The notes under the pieces: model-generated
Databases searched by the model: none
What the model was told of the DNA's origin: nothing
The model's input: the letters and a program-made list of their open reading frames with translations, nothing else
Position numbers and translations under genes: made by a program
Shown here: positions 1 through 8,343 of the stretch, piece by piece
Layout: each line of letters starts with the position of its first letter
Position numbering within the stretch: the first letter of the stretch is position 1
DNA from: Saprospiraceae bacterium
GTDB lineage: Bacteria; Bacteroidota; Bacteroidia; Chitinophagales; Saprospiraceae
Assembly (NCBI GenBank): GCA_016711125.1
Contig: JADJTQ010000001.1
Location: 868,001 to 932,000 of the forward strand
DNA length: 64,000 bases
Direction: 5' to 3'

Positions 1-1
1 T

Positions 2-658
2 CAATTTAAATTTGAAGTATTGGGAGGAGCCATCATTACACTACCCGCCGGAAGCACTTTTCCATACAATGATCAAATTCAAACGAGACTACCATTTTTC
101 GAAAATAATGACGGATGGATCACTTCGTTTGGGGCTGGCATTCTGGAAAGGGGAGACTTAATTAATCAGACGGACGACGGTTATATTTATGTCTACGGTA
201 TTCGGGACCCGAATAAACAAGTATTGGTTGCCAGGGTCAAAGCAGAAGATTTTTTAGTCTTTGATCAATGGCGATTTTTGAGCAATGATCAGTGGGTCGC
301 CGATTTCACTCAATCGACCGCTGTGGCAGACTCGACTTCAAATGAGTTAAGTGTTTCTCAATTATCCAATGGACAATATGCAATGATCTTTCAGGTGCAG
401 GGTATCTATCCCAAGGTTGCGATGCGTTTGGCTGACTCACCCTCAGGGCCATTCGGAAACATGATTGAATTATGGGATTGCTCAGATGCTCTGGAAGAGC
501 CTGAATTTTTTACCTATAATGCCAAAGCTCATCCCACTCTTTCGGGCCCTAATGAGCTGCTCATTAGCTATAATGTCAATTCTTTTGCATTTTGGAATCA
601 AATCGAAAAGTATCCGCACCTCTATCGACCCAGATTCATTAAATTGGTGTTTGAATAA
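2..658 (+). CDS. DUF4185-like secreted protein, 5' end cut off by window edge
   Basis: The frame is open from the first base of the window, so the N-terminus and any signal peptide lie upstream; the TTG at 20 is not a convincing start. The product is clearly homologous to the next gene: both share a LPAGS segment, an (F/L)GAGIL motif, a YVYG strand, SNELSV, and a C-terminal NAKAHPxLSxPxELLISYN block followed by YRPRFIK. These motifs resemble the DUF4185/DUF5005 families, which are predicted beta-propellers of unknown activity found in exported proteins of Bacteroidota and Actinobacteria. The molecular function is unknown. Tandem duplication with the following gene (48 nt apart) is evident. 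Confidence 0.75.
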   Translation, partial: QFKFEVLGGAIITLPAGSTFPYNDQIQTRLPFFENNDGWITSFGAGILERGDLINQTDDGYIYVYGIRDPNKQVLVARVKAEDFLVFDQWRFLSNDQWVADFTQSTAVADSTSNELSVSQLSNGQYAMIFQVQGIYPKVAMRLADSPSGPFGNMIELWDCSDALEEPEFFTYNAKAHPTLSGPNELLISYNVNSFAFWNQIEKYPHLYRPRFIKLVFE

Positions 659-706
659 TGTTCATAATCAGCTGATAAATTGCAAGCAAATAATAAATTA
701 AAGTAG

Positions 707-1921
707 ATGTTGGAATTGTGTAATCAGTCAGTGAAGAATTATTTAATGGTAATGAGCATTTTTAGTTTCTTAGCCTGCCAACCGAATTCGGGTCAGACAC
801 CTCAAAAGAAGAGTATTTCCGAACCCTTGAAATTTAGAGTTGAACCTGCACCGGAATGGACAGATCTGTTTTATCGGAAGTCGGGCTGGTTTGGTGCTGA
901 TGGAGTTTTTTCGATTCCCTTGGATGGGGTTGATAATTATGTTGAAGGTAAAGAAGTGTTGTTGATTTTTAGTGATACTTATATCGGAGAAGTCGTCGAT
1001 AATAAACCGGCACCGGGCGATACAATGGTCAATAACTCGGTGGCAATTTTTAATAGTTCTGAAGTCATTCCGGAAAATCTCCATTTTGTAGTTAATCAGG
1101 ATGCCGCTGGCAGGCCGGTTAGTTTTTTCCAACCAAGGGGACAAGCGACCAATGGTCAGTATTTCTGGTTAGGTGATGGGTTTGTCAATAAAGACATGGA
1201 TGATCGTCTTTATTTATTTGCCTATCATATTGAAAAAACCGGACCTAATGTATTTGATTTTAAGGAAGTAGATGTGTCCCTGCTTTCACTTCCTGCGGGG
1301 AGTAGACCTCCATTTAAAAACTATCAACAAATCGGTACACCTCTTCATATTTCAATTCCTGAAATGGGGGAGGGGAACCTCGGAGCTGGAATTCTGGTCA
1401 ATACCCGATGGGCGCAGGTACCGCATCCTGATGGATTTGTTTATGTATATGGGTGTATTGGGGTTGATAAAAATTTGGTAGCCGCGAGGGTAAGACCAAT
1501 AGATTTTGAGAATTTTGATCAATGGGACTATTGGAATGGAATTGAATGGTCAAAAGACATTCATGAGCTGAAGCCAATCACAAGAGCAGTATCTAACGAA
1601 TTGAGCGTCACCCCGCTTGAGGACGGTCGATTCTTACTTGTATTTCAGGTACTCGGTATTTCAGATAAGGTTGGAATTATGATTGGAGCTAGTCCGGTCG
1701 GACCGTTTTCTGAGATACAGGAAATCTATCGTACCCCTGAGATTGAAGAGGGACTACTGCCATACAATGCCAAAGCACATCCAGCATTGTCAAAACCGGG
1801 AGAATTATTGATTAGTTACAATACCATAACCTTCGATTTTTGGAATGACATCAAGAAAGATGCGCATATTTATCGGCCAAGATTTATCAAAATGATTTTT
1901 GAAGAGGAAATTAAGTTGTGA
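707..1921 (+). CDS. DUF4185-like lipoprotein, paralogue of the preceding gene
   Basis: A 404-residue product. The N-terminus carries a hydrophobic stretch ending in a lipobox (SFLAC, Cys about residue 24), so it is probably a lipoprotein. The body is the same fold as the upstream truncated gene: an FSDTYIG strand near residue 85, FWLGDG near 150, LPAGS near 195, YVYG near 245 and the C-terminal NAKAHP...LLISYN block near 360-380. In DUF4185/DUF5005 proteins such repeats are taken as blades of a beta-propeller. Substrate and activity are unknown. It is followed 17 nt later by a TIGR03032 gene on the same strand, so co-transcription is likely. Confidence 0.78.
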   Translation: MLELCNQSVKNYLMVMSIFSFLACQPNSGQTPQKKSISEPLKFRVEPAPEWTDLFYRKSGWFGADGVFSIPLDGVDNYVEGKEVLLIFSDTYIGEVVDNKPAPGDTMVNNSVAIFNSSEVIPENLHFVVNQDAAGRPVSFFQPRGQATNGQYFWLGDGFVNKDMDDRLYLFAYHIEKTGPNVFDFKEVDVSLLSLPAGSRPPFKNYQQIGTPLHISIPEMGEGNLGAGILVNTRWAQVPHPDGFVYVYGCIGVDKNLVAARVRPIDFENFDQWDYWNGIEWSKDIHELKPITRAVSNELSVTPLEDGRFLLVFQVLGISDKVGIMIGASPVGPFSEIQEIYRTPEIEEGLLPYNAKAHPALSKPGELLISYNTITFDFWNDIKKDAHIYRPRFIKMIFEEEIKL

Positions 1922-1938
1922 AAATTAATTCTTAATGC

Positions 1939-3015
1939 ATGGCATCTAACTCTCCAGCACCCTTTAGTTGTACCTATAGTCCCAATCTTCCGGAGTTATT
2001 ATTACAACTTAATGGCACGATTGCCATTACTACTTATCAGGCCGGAAAGGTGATCTTCATATCGGCTAAAGATGAAAACAGCCTGGTGCAACTGCCGCGG
2101 AGTTTCAATCGGGCCATGGGTTTGGCGGTGCGTGATCAGCAAATGGCGGTTGCTTTAAAAGATGAGGTAATCGTTTTTAGTAATGCACCTGAGTTGGGAA
2201 GGACGTATCCGAAAAAGCCGGGGGTGTATGATGCGCTATTTGTGCCGCAGCTTACTTACTTCACCGGCCAGATTGATCTTCACGATTTGAATTGGGGCAG
2301 CGGAGACAAATTATGGGGAGTCAATACTTCATTTTCGTGTCTGGTAACTATGTCATCGCAATATAGTTGGCAACCGGAGTGGAAGCCATTCTTCATTGAT
2401 GCTTTGGCTTCAGAAGATCGCTGCCATTTAAATGGGATGGCTATGCAGAATCAACACCCGAAATATGTCACGGCACTAGGGCAAAGCAATACTTTTCAAG
2501 GCTGGCGAAATAACCTTCCCGATGGGGGTGTTCTGATGGATGTAGAGCATAATGAAATCATTTTAGGGAATTTGGCAATGCCCCATTCTCCTCGTATTTA
2601 TGATGGTGCTCTTTATTTACTACTTTCAGCCACCGGTGAACTTGTGAAGGTGGATCCTGACCGGAGATCTTATGAAGTCATAAAGACTATTGACGGATTT
2701 GTGCGGGGGATGGCTAAAATGGGAGATTATTTGTTTATTGGACTTTCCAAACTGCGGCAAAATAGTTCGAGTTTTAAACATTTGGAAATTGCTAAAAAAT
2801 CAAACCGGGTGGGTATCGCCGTGATTCATCTGCCAACCGGTGCCCTTGTCGGTGAGTTAATGTATCAAACCAGTGTCGATGAAATATACGATATCCAGGT
2901 TTTGCCAGGTATTTTAAGACCAGGTATCTTAAATACGATAAATCCAATCTACAAATATGGCCTTTCGATTCCTGGAGATACTTACTGGGCCACTGAAATG
3001 CCCGAAGATCAATGA
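1939..3015 (+). CDS. TIGR03032 (DUF4915) family protein
   Basis: A 358-residue cytosolic-type protein without a signal peptide. The opening segment (SCTYSPNLPELLLQL, then TYQAGKVIF), the central DLHDLNWG and CHLNGMAM segments, and the late GFVRGMA and VDEIYDIQ segments match my memory of the TIGR03032/DUF4915 family, which has a beta-propeller-like repeat architecture and no established function. The family is often found next to sulfotransferase, acyltransferase or polysaccharide-modification genes. The ATG at 1939 is taken as start. The stop overlaps the next start by 4 nt (ATGA at 3012), so the two are translationally coupled and probably act together. Confidence 0.8.
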   Translation: MASNSPAPFSCTYSPNLPELLLQLNGTIAITTYQAGKVIFISAKDENSLVQLPRSFNRAMGLAVRDQQMAVALKDEVIVFSNAPELGRTYPKKPGVYDALFVPQLTYFTGQIDLHDLNWGSGDKLWGVNTSFSCLVTMSSQYSWQPEWKPFFIDALASEDRCHLNGMAMQNQHPKYVTALGQSNTFQGWRNNLPDGGVLMDVEHNEIILGNLAMPHSPRIYDGALYLLLSATGELVKVDPDRRSYEVIKTIDGFVRGMAKMGDYLFIGLSKLRQNSSSFKHLEIAKKSNRVGIAVIHLPTGALVGELMYQTSVDEIYDIQVLPGILRPGILNTINPIYKYGLSIPGDTYWATEMPEDQ

Positions 3016-3908
3016 ATATGAATTTTGAATATCAGATAAGTGACAAAGTAACCCTTCAATGGGTACTGGATAAAATGCCTCAGTTTCTCTTTCCCGATTT
3101 ATCGAAAAAGAAAGACCGGATCCAAAAGGTGATGACGGGGGTTGTCGCGACCTTAAATAAAAAACCAGTGGGGTTATTGCTTAGTACAGATGATGACACT
3201 GGAAATAACTACCGGATCCATAGCTTTTTGGTACATCCTGAATTTAGAAATAAAGGACTTGGAAATGCGTTAGTTGAGCAACTGGAAGACTACCTGGTGA
3301 AAAAAGGTACTGCCCAACTGGATTTATATTATAGGTCTCATTGGAAGTCGGGATCCTTTTTGGAACAAATACTGAAGCGGAGAGGCTGGGACGATCCCAA
3401 AGAGGATTTAATTATTGTGCGGGGTGATGCGGCTAAAGTCAATATACTTTTTATGCATGATCGCTTGGTATTGCCCGATGAATATGCGATTGAACGTTTT
3501 CGGGATATCAGTGCGAATGATCGGGATTATATCAAGAAAAAGAAATCCAATGAAAATTGGTATTTGGATTATCTCGATCCTTTTGTGCAGGAAAACACAA
3601 TCTGTGAATCGGCCAGTCTCGTATTAAGGAAAAATGGCAGAATTATGGGGTGGGTGATTTCGCACCTGATCGCCCCTGATCTCAATGAAGTTACGGCTCT
3701 ATTTATTGATGCTGGCAACCGACCTTACAAACTCGCGCATTTGCTGATGCGGGAGGCCATTACCCGACAACAAGCGGCTGGAATCACCAGATTTTTAATT
3801 ACATCCAAGACCGACAATTACGTGATGAGTCGCTTTCTCTTAAGGCATGCCAAAGAGACTGAAGTGTTTTTAACCCGGTCATTGTACAGCAGAAAATCAC
3901 TCATTTAG
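3012..3908 (+). CDS. Tandem GNAT-type N-acetyltransferase
   Basis: A 298-residue protein whose N-terminal half holds a GNAT acetyl-CoA binding motif A: a beta strand (FLVHP) followed by RNKGLG, matching the R/Q-x-x-G-x-G/A loop, near residue 78. The C-terminal half repeats the pattern in weaker form (GWVISHL, then VTALFIDAGNRPYKLA and a long helix), suggesting a second, possibly degenerate GNAT domain. The acceptor substrate is unknown. Its start overlaps the TIGR03032 gene by 4 nt, so the pair probably forms one functional unit. Some FG-GAP-poor Bacteroidota encode similar double-GNAT proteins; no specific role is assigned. Confidence 0.75.
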   Translation: MNMNFEYQISDKVTLQWVLDKMPQFLFPDLSKKKDRIQKVMTGVVATLNKKPVGLLLSTDDDTGNNYRIHSFLVHPEFRNKGLGNALVEQLEDYLVKKGTAQLDLYYRSHWKSGSFLEQILKRRGWDDPKEDLIIVRGDAAKVNILFMHDRLVLPDEYAIERFRDISANDRDYIKKKKSNENWYLDYLDPFVQENTICESASLVLRKNGRIMGWVISHLIAPDLNEVTALFIDAGNRPYKLAHLLMREAITRQQAAGITRFLITSKTDNYVMSRFLLRHAKETEVFLTRSLYSRKSLI

Positions 3909-3917
3909 GGCCCTGAC

Positions 3918-3974
3918 ATTGAAAATCACCACTTTAGTTTTCATATACTTAAGTCTAAAGGATTGATTTTCAAT
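3918..3974. repeat. 11-bp perfect inverted repeat in a 225-bp intergenic gap
   Basis: ATTGAAAATCA at 3918-3928 pairs with TGATTTTCAAT at 3964-3974 across a 35-nt loop. It lies directly after the GNAT stop. No T-run follows on either strand, so it is not a classic terminator; it could be an operator or an RNA stem at the transcript end. The rest of the gap to 4133 holds a candidate promoter and two CATATG boxes (4076-4081, 4088-4093). Confidence 0.5.
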
Positions 3975-4058
3975 CGTCAAATTATACAATGGAATTTACA
4001 ATGCACAATACGGGTAAATAATCATGGTGATTCAGTGAAGTGGTCTCGATTTCTTTTT

Positions 4059-4066
4059 TATCTTTG
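4059..4066 (+). promoter_or_regulatory. Candidate -7 promoter element (TAnnTTTG)
   Basis: TATCTTTG matches the Bacteroidota sigma-70 -7 consensus TAnnTTTG exactly and lies 67 nt upstream of the FG-GAP gene start. I see no clear TTG -33 box at the usual distance. Two CATATG boxes separated by TTCAGA follow in the presumed leader. Confidence 0.42.
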
Positions 4067-4133
4067 GTAAGAGAGCATATGTTCAGACATATGAACAAAC
4101 TTTTGTTTTTCAAAAATTAAAACACGGTACTAT

Positions 4134-6284
4134 ATGAGTAAAAAGCGACACTTATTTTTTAGACTACTTGAAAGCTATAACCGGTATCGTCGAAAGTTGG
4201 GCCGGATGGAACAAGGATTGTCTCATTACAAACGAAAGAACCTTCTTGTCAAACGGCTGCAAAGTCTGCAACATCGATTGCTGGCCATGAAAGAAACCGG
4301 AAGAGTTGCCGGATTGACCGCAGCGCTTGGTGCCGGTCTGGTTTTAGGTTCTTCCAATATCGCGTTTGGCCAGAATTTTAGTTTAAGAAGCGATAATGTC
4401 TTACAAGTGGCCCATATAGAAGGCGATTCGAAACCTGCATTTGCTGATTGGGATGGAGATGGTGATCTGGACCTTTTTATCGGCGGTAAGTTGAGTACTC
4501 TTTTGGATAGCACCGCTGTCGGAGTAGCTTATTATAGCAACGAAGGCGGCCGGTTTTTTCAGGCAGCTTCTCCTTTTCCTGCTGATATGGGTACTGCACC
4601 ACTACTGGGTGTGACCACACGCGGAGATACTGCGAGAGTTAGCCCTGCATTTATTGGTTTGGATAGTGATGGCGACCTGGATGCTTTTGCTGGAATAGCT
4701 ACCGGACATGTCCTGTACTATCGAAATGATGGCGGCACTTTGGTTTTAGCCAATGGTGCAGAGAATCCTTTCGATGGGATAAGGATAGGTGATGCTAATG
4801 ATGCAAGTCCTGCCTTCGCGGATGTGGATGGTGACGGTGATTTGGACGCGATATTTGGAAAATATGACGGATTGATTGCGTACTATTTGAATGACGCCGG
4901 AACCTTTGTATTACAGGGCACGGGAGCTAATGATCCAAATCCATTTGGTAGTGTCGATGTCTCTCAGAGGGCAACACCTGCATTGGTAGATTGGGATGGA
5001 GATGGCGACCTTGATCTGTTTGTAGGCAATAAGGTGGGAGAGATCGCATATTATATCAATGATGGAGGGGTCTACACAGCAGCTGATGCTGTCGACAATC
5101 CATTTAGTGGTCAAGTAGGTGGGTTTAGTGTGGCACCGGCGTTTGCTGATATTGACGCGGACGGTGATATGGATGCTTTTGTGGGTGAAGATTTTGGCGA
5201 AGTAACCTATTTAAGAAATGATGCAGGGGCATTTACCAGGATTGAAAGAAGTAGACTGGGATTAGGCCTCTTAGGTGATAATTTAAACCACGCCTTTGTC
5301 GATATTGATAGTGATGGAGATCTGGACTTGTTTTCCGGAAGTTTTTATGGTAATCTGAACCATTTCAAAAACAACGATGGAATCTTCAGCATATCGGAAT
5401 CGAATCCACTCGATACCAGCGTAGTATGGGTTGATTATCTTTCGTCACCTGCCTTTGCCGATATTGATGGCGATGGTGATCCGGATGCTTTTGTCGGAAG
5501 CTATCAGAATAATATCTCTTATCTAAGAAATGACGATGGTGTTTTTACCGCGGTGACAGGAACGGAGGACCCCTTTAATGGTATTAATGCAGGTGATAAT
5601 GAAAACATTGCCTTCGTTGATTGGGATGGTGATGGTGATCTGGACGCATTTATTGGCAACAAGGCGGGAGAAGTTAAGTACTTCATTAATGAAGCGGGAA
5701 AATTTAGCGAGATTGCCGGCATCGATAATCCATTTGATGGATTCGATTTTACTACGGTAGGCTCAGATAATCCGGCAAAACCAGCCCTGACCGATTGGGA
5801 TGGAGATGGTGATCTGGATGCAGCAGTTGGAAAAGGAAATGGTGATGTTGTTATGTTGGTCAATGATGGAGGTTCGTTCTCTTTAGCCGCAGACGCATTT
5901 CCCTGGAATTTCGTGCGCTCTGCAGCCCCCCGTTTTGCTGATTTGGATGGAGATGGCGATGGAGATTTAGTGGTTTCGAACGCCACCGGACATACCTACT
6001 ATTTTGAAAACCTGGCTGGTTTAGTTTCTGCAAAAGAAACATCCTATAACCTGGAAACCACGGCCTATCCAAACCCAACTTCTGACAATGTTAGGTTGGA
6101 GATGCCCTGGTCTAAGAAATTGACCTCAGTTTCGGTTTACAGTGCTACCGGTCAACTCATTCAACACTTTAAAACGGTAGAAACGGCAGCAGAAATCCGA
6201 TTAAATCAATTGCCTGCAGGATTGTACGTTGTGAGGTTGTTGGGTCATGAAGGAGTGGCTACAAAAAGAATTTGGAAAATGTAA
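4134..6284 (+). CDS. FG-GAP/VCBS repeat protein with type IX secretion sorting domain
   Basis: A 716-residue product. About 55 basic residues precede a hydrophobic signal-like segment ending ...SSNIAFGQ (residues about 60-83), an unusually long leader. The body has ten copies of a calcium-binding-type DxDxDGDxD motif (DWDGDGDLD, DIDSDGDLD and similar), each followed by a FVG-type strand and an YYxNDGG turn, as in FG-GAP/VCBS integrin-like beta-propellers. The C-terminus (YPNPTSDN...VYSATGQLI...LPAGLYVVRL) is a type A T9SS sorting domain (TIGR04183), so the mature protein should be exported across the outer membrane by the Por system and surface-attached or released. Its ligand is unknown. A terminator follows. 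Confidence 0.88.
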   Translation: MSKKRHLFFRLLESYNRYRRKLGRMEQGLSHYKRKNLLVKRLQSLQHRLLAMKETGRVAGLTAALGAGLVLGSSNIAFGQNFSLRSDNVLQVAHIEGDSKPAFADWDGDGDLDLFIGGKLSTLLDSTAVGVAYYSNEGGRFFQAASPFPADMGTAPLLGVTTRGDTARVSPAFIGLDSDGDLDAFAGIATGHVLYYRNDGGTLVLANGAENPFDGIRIGDANDASPAFADVDGDGDLDAIFGKYDGLIAYYLNDAGTFVLQGTGANDPNPFGSVDVSQRATPALVDWDGDGDLDLFVGNKVGEIAYYINDGGVYTAADAVDNPFSGQVGGFSVAPAFADIDADGDMDAFVGEDFGEVTYLRNDAGAFTRIERSRLGLGLLGDNLNHAFVDIDSDGDLDLFSGSFYGNLNHFKNNDGIFSISESNPLDTSVVWVDYLSSPAFADIDGDGDPDAFVGSYQNNISYLRNDDGVFTAVTGTEDPFNGINAGDNENIAFVDWDGDGDLDAFIGNKAGEVKYFINEAGKFSEIAGIDNPFDGFDFTTVGSDNPAKPALTDWDGDGDLDAAVGKGNGDVVMLVNDGGSFSLAADAFPWNFVRSAAPRFADLDGDGDGDLVVSNATGHTYYFENLAGLVSAKETSYNLETTAYPNPTSDNVRLEMPWSKKLTSVSVYSATGQLIQHFKTVETAAEIRLNQLPAGLYVVRLLGHEGVATKRIWKM

Positions 6285-6311
6285 GATTGAAATAGTAAGA
6301 CTTTTTAATGG

Positions 6312-6346
6312 AAGAGGTGCTCCCTATGGCGGCACCTCTTTTTTTT
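6312..6346 (+). terminator. Rho-independent terminator after the FG-GAP gene
   Basis: AAGAGGTGC at 6312-6320 pairs perfectly with GCACCTCTT at 6332-6340 (9 bp, 11-nt loop) and is followed by an uninterrupted T-run to 6346. It lies 27 nt after the FG-GAP stop. A weak -7-like TACCTTTA at 6346-6353 then precedes the ROK gene. Confidence 0.85.
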
Positions 6347-6370
6347 ACCTTTAGGCATAATCCATAAAAG

Positions 6371-7321
6371 ATGAAAGAAAGGAAAGTATTTGCTGGCATT
6401 GATCTGGGAGGTACCAATATTAAGATCGGGATCATAACCAATGGCGAGATTCTGGCCACTACTCATATTGAGGCGGAGGCCGACCATTCCATGCGCGAAC
6501 GCCTGCCGGTGATCCGCAAAACAGTGGATTTACTTTTGACAGAAAATCACATAACTCAACCGCAACTCAGAGGCGTGGGTCTCTCGTTTCCCAGTATTGT
6601 TGACAATCTTAACAAAAAGATACTTTCCAGGTATGTTAAGTTTGCTGATGCTGACGAACTCGATTTAAATCAATGGTCGCTCGACTGTTGGGGAGTACCA
6701 TTGGCACTAGAGAATGATGCCCGCGCTGCACTCGTAGCTGAATGGCAATATGGTGCTGGTCGTGGCTACAATAATATTGTCCAGGTTACTCTGGGCACCG
6801 GATTTGGCAGTGGCGTTTTGATCAATGGGCAATTGTTTAGAGGAGCCCATCACGTGGGTGGTAATCTTGGCGGTCATGTCATGGTTAACTTTACCGGAAG
6901 CCCCTGCAATTGTGGAGCATATGGTTGTATGGAGACCGAGGCTTCAGGTTGGGTTGTGCATGATAAATGGAAGGATCATCCAATGTATACGGCGAGTCGA
7001 CTGGCAAAAGAAGCTGAGATTACTTATAGAAACATTTTTAAGTGGGCATCGGAGGATGATCTGGCTAAAATTATTCTGGATCATAGTCTCAAGGCCTGGT
7101 CAGCTAATGTCTACAATCTGGTACATAACTTTGATCCCGAAGTCGTCATAATGGGTGGGGGTATCATGATGAGTGGTGACCTCATCGTAAATCATGTTCA
7201 ATCTTTCATCGATCAATATTGTTGGCAACCTGCGGGCACCGTCAAAGTAGTGCGAGCCAGACACAGTGAATTTGCCGGGATGCTGGGAATGGCTTATTTA
7301 GCAGGATTGGAAAGCACCTAG
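6371..7321 (+). CDS. ROK-family sugar kinase
   Basis: A 316-residue ROK protein. The phosphate-1 motif GIDLGGTNIK is at residues 9-18; the ROK zinc-binding signature CNCGAYGCME is near 178-187, with the catalytic ENDARA region (Asp is the base in the family) near 117. There is no N-terminal HTH, so it is a kinase, not a NagC-type repressor. Known members phosphorylate glucose, N-acetylglucosamine, N-acetylmannosamine or fructose; the substrate cannot be told from sequence. It stands alone between the upstream terminator and a non-coding region. Start ATG 6371 gives the standard family length. Confidence 0.9.
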   Translation: MKERKVFAGIDLGGTNIKIGIITNGEILATTHIEAEADHSMRERLPVIRKTVDLLLTENHITQPQLRGVGLSFPSIVDNLNKKILSRYVKFADADELDLNQWSLDCWGVPLALENDARAALVAEWQYGAGRGYNNIVQVTLGTGFGSGVLINGQLFRGAHHVGGNLGGHVMVNFTGSPCNCGAYGCMETEASGWVVHDKWKDHPMYTASRLAKEAEITYRNIFKWASEDDLAKIILDHSLKAWSANVYNLVHNFDPEVVIMGGGIMMSGDLIVNHVQSFIDQYCWQPAGTVKVVRARHSEFAGMLGMAYLAGLEST

Positions 7322-7354
7322 AAATCATTTAATCATTTAAATTAATGCTGAGAT

Positions 7355-7545
7355 TCATTTACTTTGATCGATGTTGTTTTTCAACATCAACGATTTTCTC
7401 AATATCACATCACGATCGTTCACTTGTCGAAGACCGGGAGTGCTACGGCCTTCCAGATTTACATTTATCCAATTCCGTCAACTGGTTTTTAATCCACTAA
7501 AGTGCTCAGATAGGGTTTTCGGCAACCGACTTCATTTAACTTAAC
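7355..7545 (-). pseudogene. Decayed C-terminal fragment of a sulfatase
   Basis: On the minus strand a frame ending at 7355 reads GRSTPGLRQVNDRDVIL, almost the tail of the intact sulfatase at 8344-9840 (GRSTPGVGQKNDREVIL). Just upstream, one frame away, are WIKNQLTELDK and VAENPI, matching the normal lead-in to that tail but with stops. The rest of the gene is gone. It is best explained as the remains of a tandem sulfatase copy, now separated from the intact copy by the DUF4160/DUF2442 pair. The remaining stretch to 7821 shows no gene; a faint ORF6N-like frame near 7600-7750 (minus) is too weak to call. Confidence 0.7.
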
Positions 7546-7742
7546 TCATCGGTCCTGTAGATATTTAAAGTGGGAAATCTGGTCGATGGATTGACGAAAT
7601 TATCGTCCAAGGAGTGATTGGAAGCCACAAAGTGTGACCTCCAAGGAAGCGAAAACTCAACCTATGGATTGAAAATGCCTTTAAGACCACATAGGGATGC
7701 CGCAAAATACGACCAGTTGTTTTAGAGGTGTCAAATTGGCTT

Positions 7743-7768
7743 CTCAAATTTGAGGTCGCAAATTGCGA
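7743..7768. promoter_or_regulatory. Adjacent palindromes upstream of the DUF4160/DUF2442 pair
   Basis: CTCAAATTTGAG at 7743-7754 is a perfect 12-bp palindrome, directly abutted by TCGCAAATTGCGA at 7756-7768 (6-bp arms around one base). They lie 54-79 nt before the first gene of the pair. Such sites would suit autoregulation of a small toxin-antitoxin-like module, but this is inference from position and symmetry only. Confidence 0.4.
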
Positions 7769-7821
7769 TTCAAATCAATATCTTGATGGGCGATTGGGTG
7801 CTTTAAGACTAATTATTAAAA

Positions 7822-8058
7822 ATGCCAACTGTATTACTGATCAATGGATATCGCTTTTTCTTCTTCAGTAATGAAGGGAACGAACCGAGGCATATCCATG
7901 TTGAAAAAGGGAATTGTGCTGCAAAGTACTGGTTGGATGGTATCGAAGAGATCTATAACTTTGGTTTTAATCCAAGAGAGAGCAAACAAATTAAGGGGAT
8001 AATTATTGACCATCAAGAATTTTTAATAAAGAAGTGGGATGAGTACTTTAATGACTGA
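7822..8058 (+). CDS. DUF4160 domain protein
   Basis: A 78-residue product that matches DUF4160 over its full length: an N-terminal PTVLLINGYRFFFFSNEG strand pair, the invariant EPRHIHVEKG segment (conserved His pair near residues 23-25), AKYWL, and a C-terminal helix ending in KWDEYF. The family is of unknown function and is widely paired with a DUF2442 gene, as here, which is why such pairs are suspected to be toxin-antitoxin-like; no activity is established. The downstream frame overlaps its 3' end. It is inserted between an intact sulfatase gene and the remnant of another. Confidence 0.9.
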   Translation: MPTVLLINGYRFFFFSNEGNEPRHIHVEKGNCAAKYWLDGIEEIYNFGFNPRESKQIKGIIIDHQEFLIKKWDEYFND

Positions 8059-8278
8059 GTCAGATATTTTGAGGGCTGTTGAGATCTGGTTCACTGAGGA
8101 GAAGATTTACGTTCTTCTATCTGATGATCGTGAAATTGCTGTCCCCCTGAAATGGTTCCCACGTCTTTCCAATGCTACGGAAAAGCAAAGGAATAATTGG
8201 AGGTTTATTGGAAAAGGAATTGGCATACATTGGGAAGATATCGATGAGGATTTATCCGTCAAAGGTCTTCTTAAATGA
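8039..8278 (+). CDS. DUF2442 domain protein
   Basis: A 79-residue product with the DUF2442 core: a strand of the type KIYVLLSDDREIAVPL, WFPRLxxAT near residues 39-45, NNWRFIGKGIGIHW near 51-65 and the closing DEDLSVKGLL. The family is a small beta-rich fold of unknown role. The start is uncertain: ATG 8039 overlaps the DUF4160 gene by 20 nt; ATG 8051 overlaps by 8 nt and removes four residues, which fits family length slightly better. Overlap shows translational coupling with DUF4160. A second, decayed DUF2442 gene lies at 28476-28884. Confidence 0.88.
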   Translation: MSTLMTESDILRAVEIWFTEEKIYVLLSDDREIAVPLKWFPRLSNATEKQRNNWRFIGKGIGIHWEDIDEDLSVKGLLK

Positions 8279-8343
8279 CCCTTCGAAGAAATAATCCAAA
8301 TTAGACCTGCTAAATAAGCCATACCCGGCAACGAAAAGAATTT

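Noticed and set aside
3918..3974. Inverted repeat as terminator of the GNAT gene
   Set aside because: A 35-nt loop and no T-run; listed only as a repeat.
5519..5986. 155-codon minus-strand frame inside the FG-GAP gene
   Set aside because: It is the antisense shadow of the DGDGD repeats (SPSPSQS pattern).
7565..7747. Minus-strand 60-codon frame with SQFDTSKTTGR, vaguely like ORF6N proteins
   Set aside because: Only a few residues fit and the rest does not; not enough for a gene or relic call.
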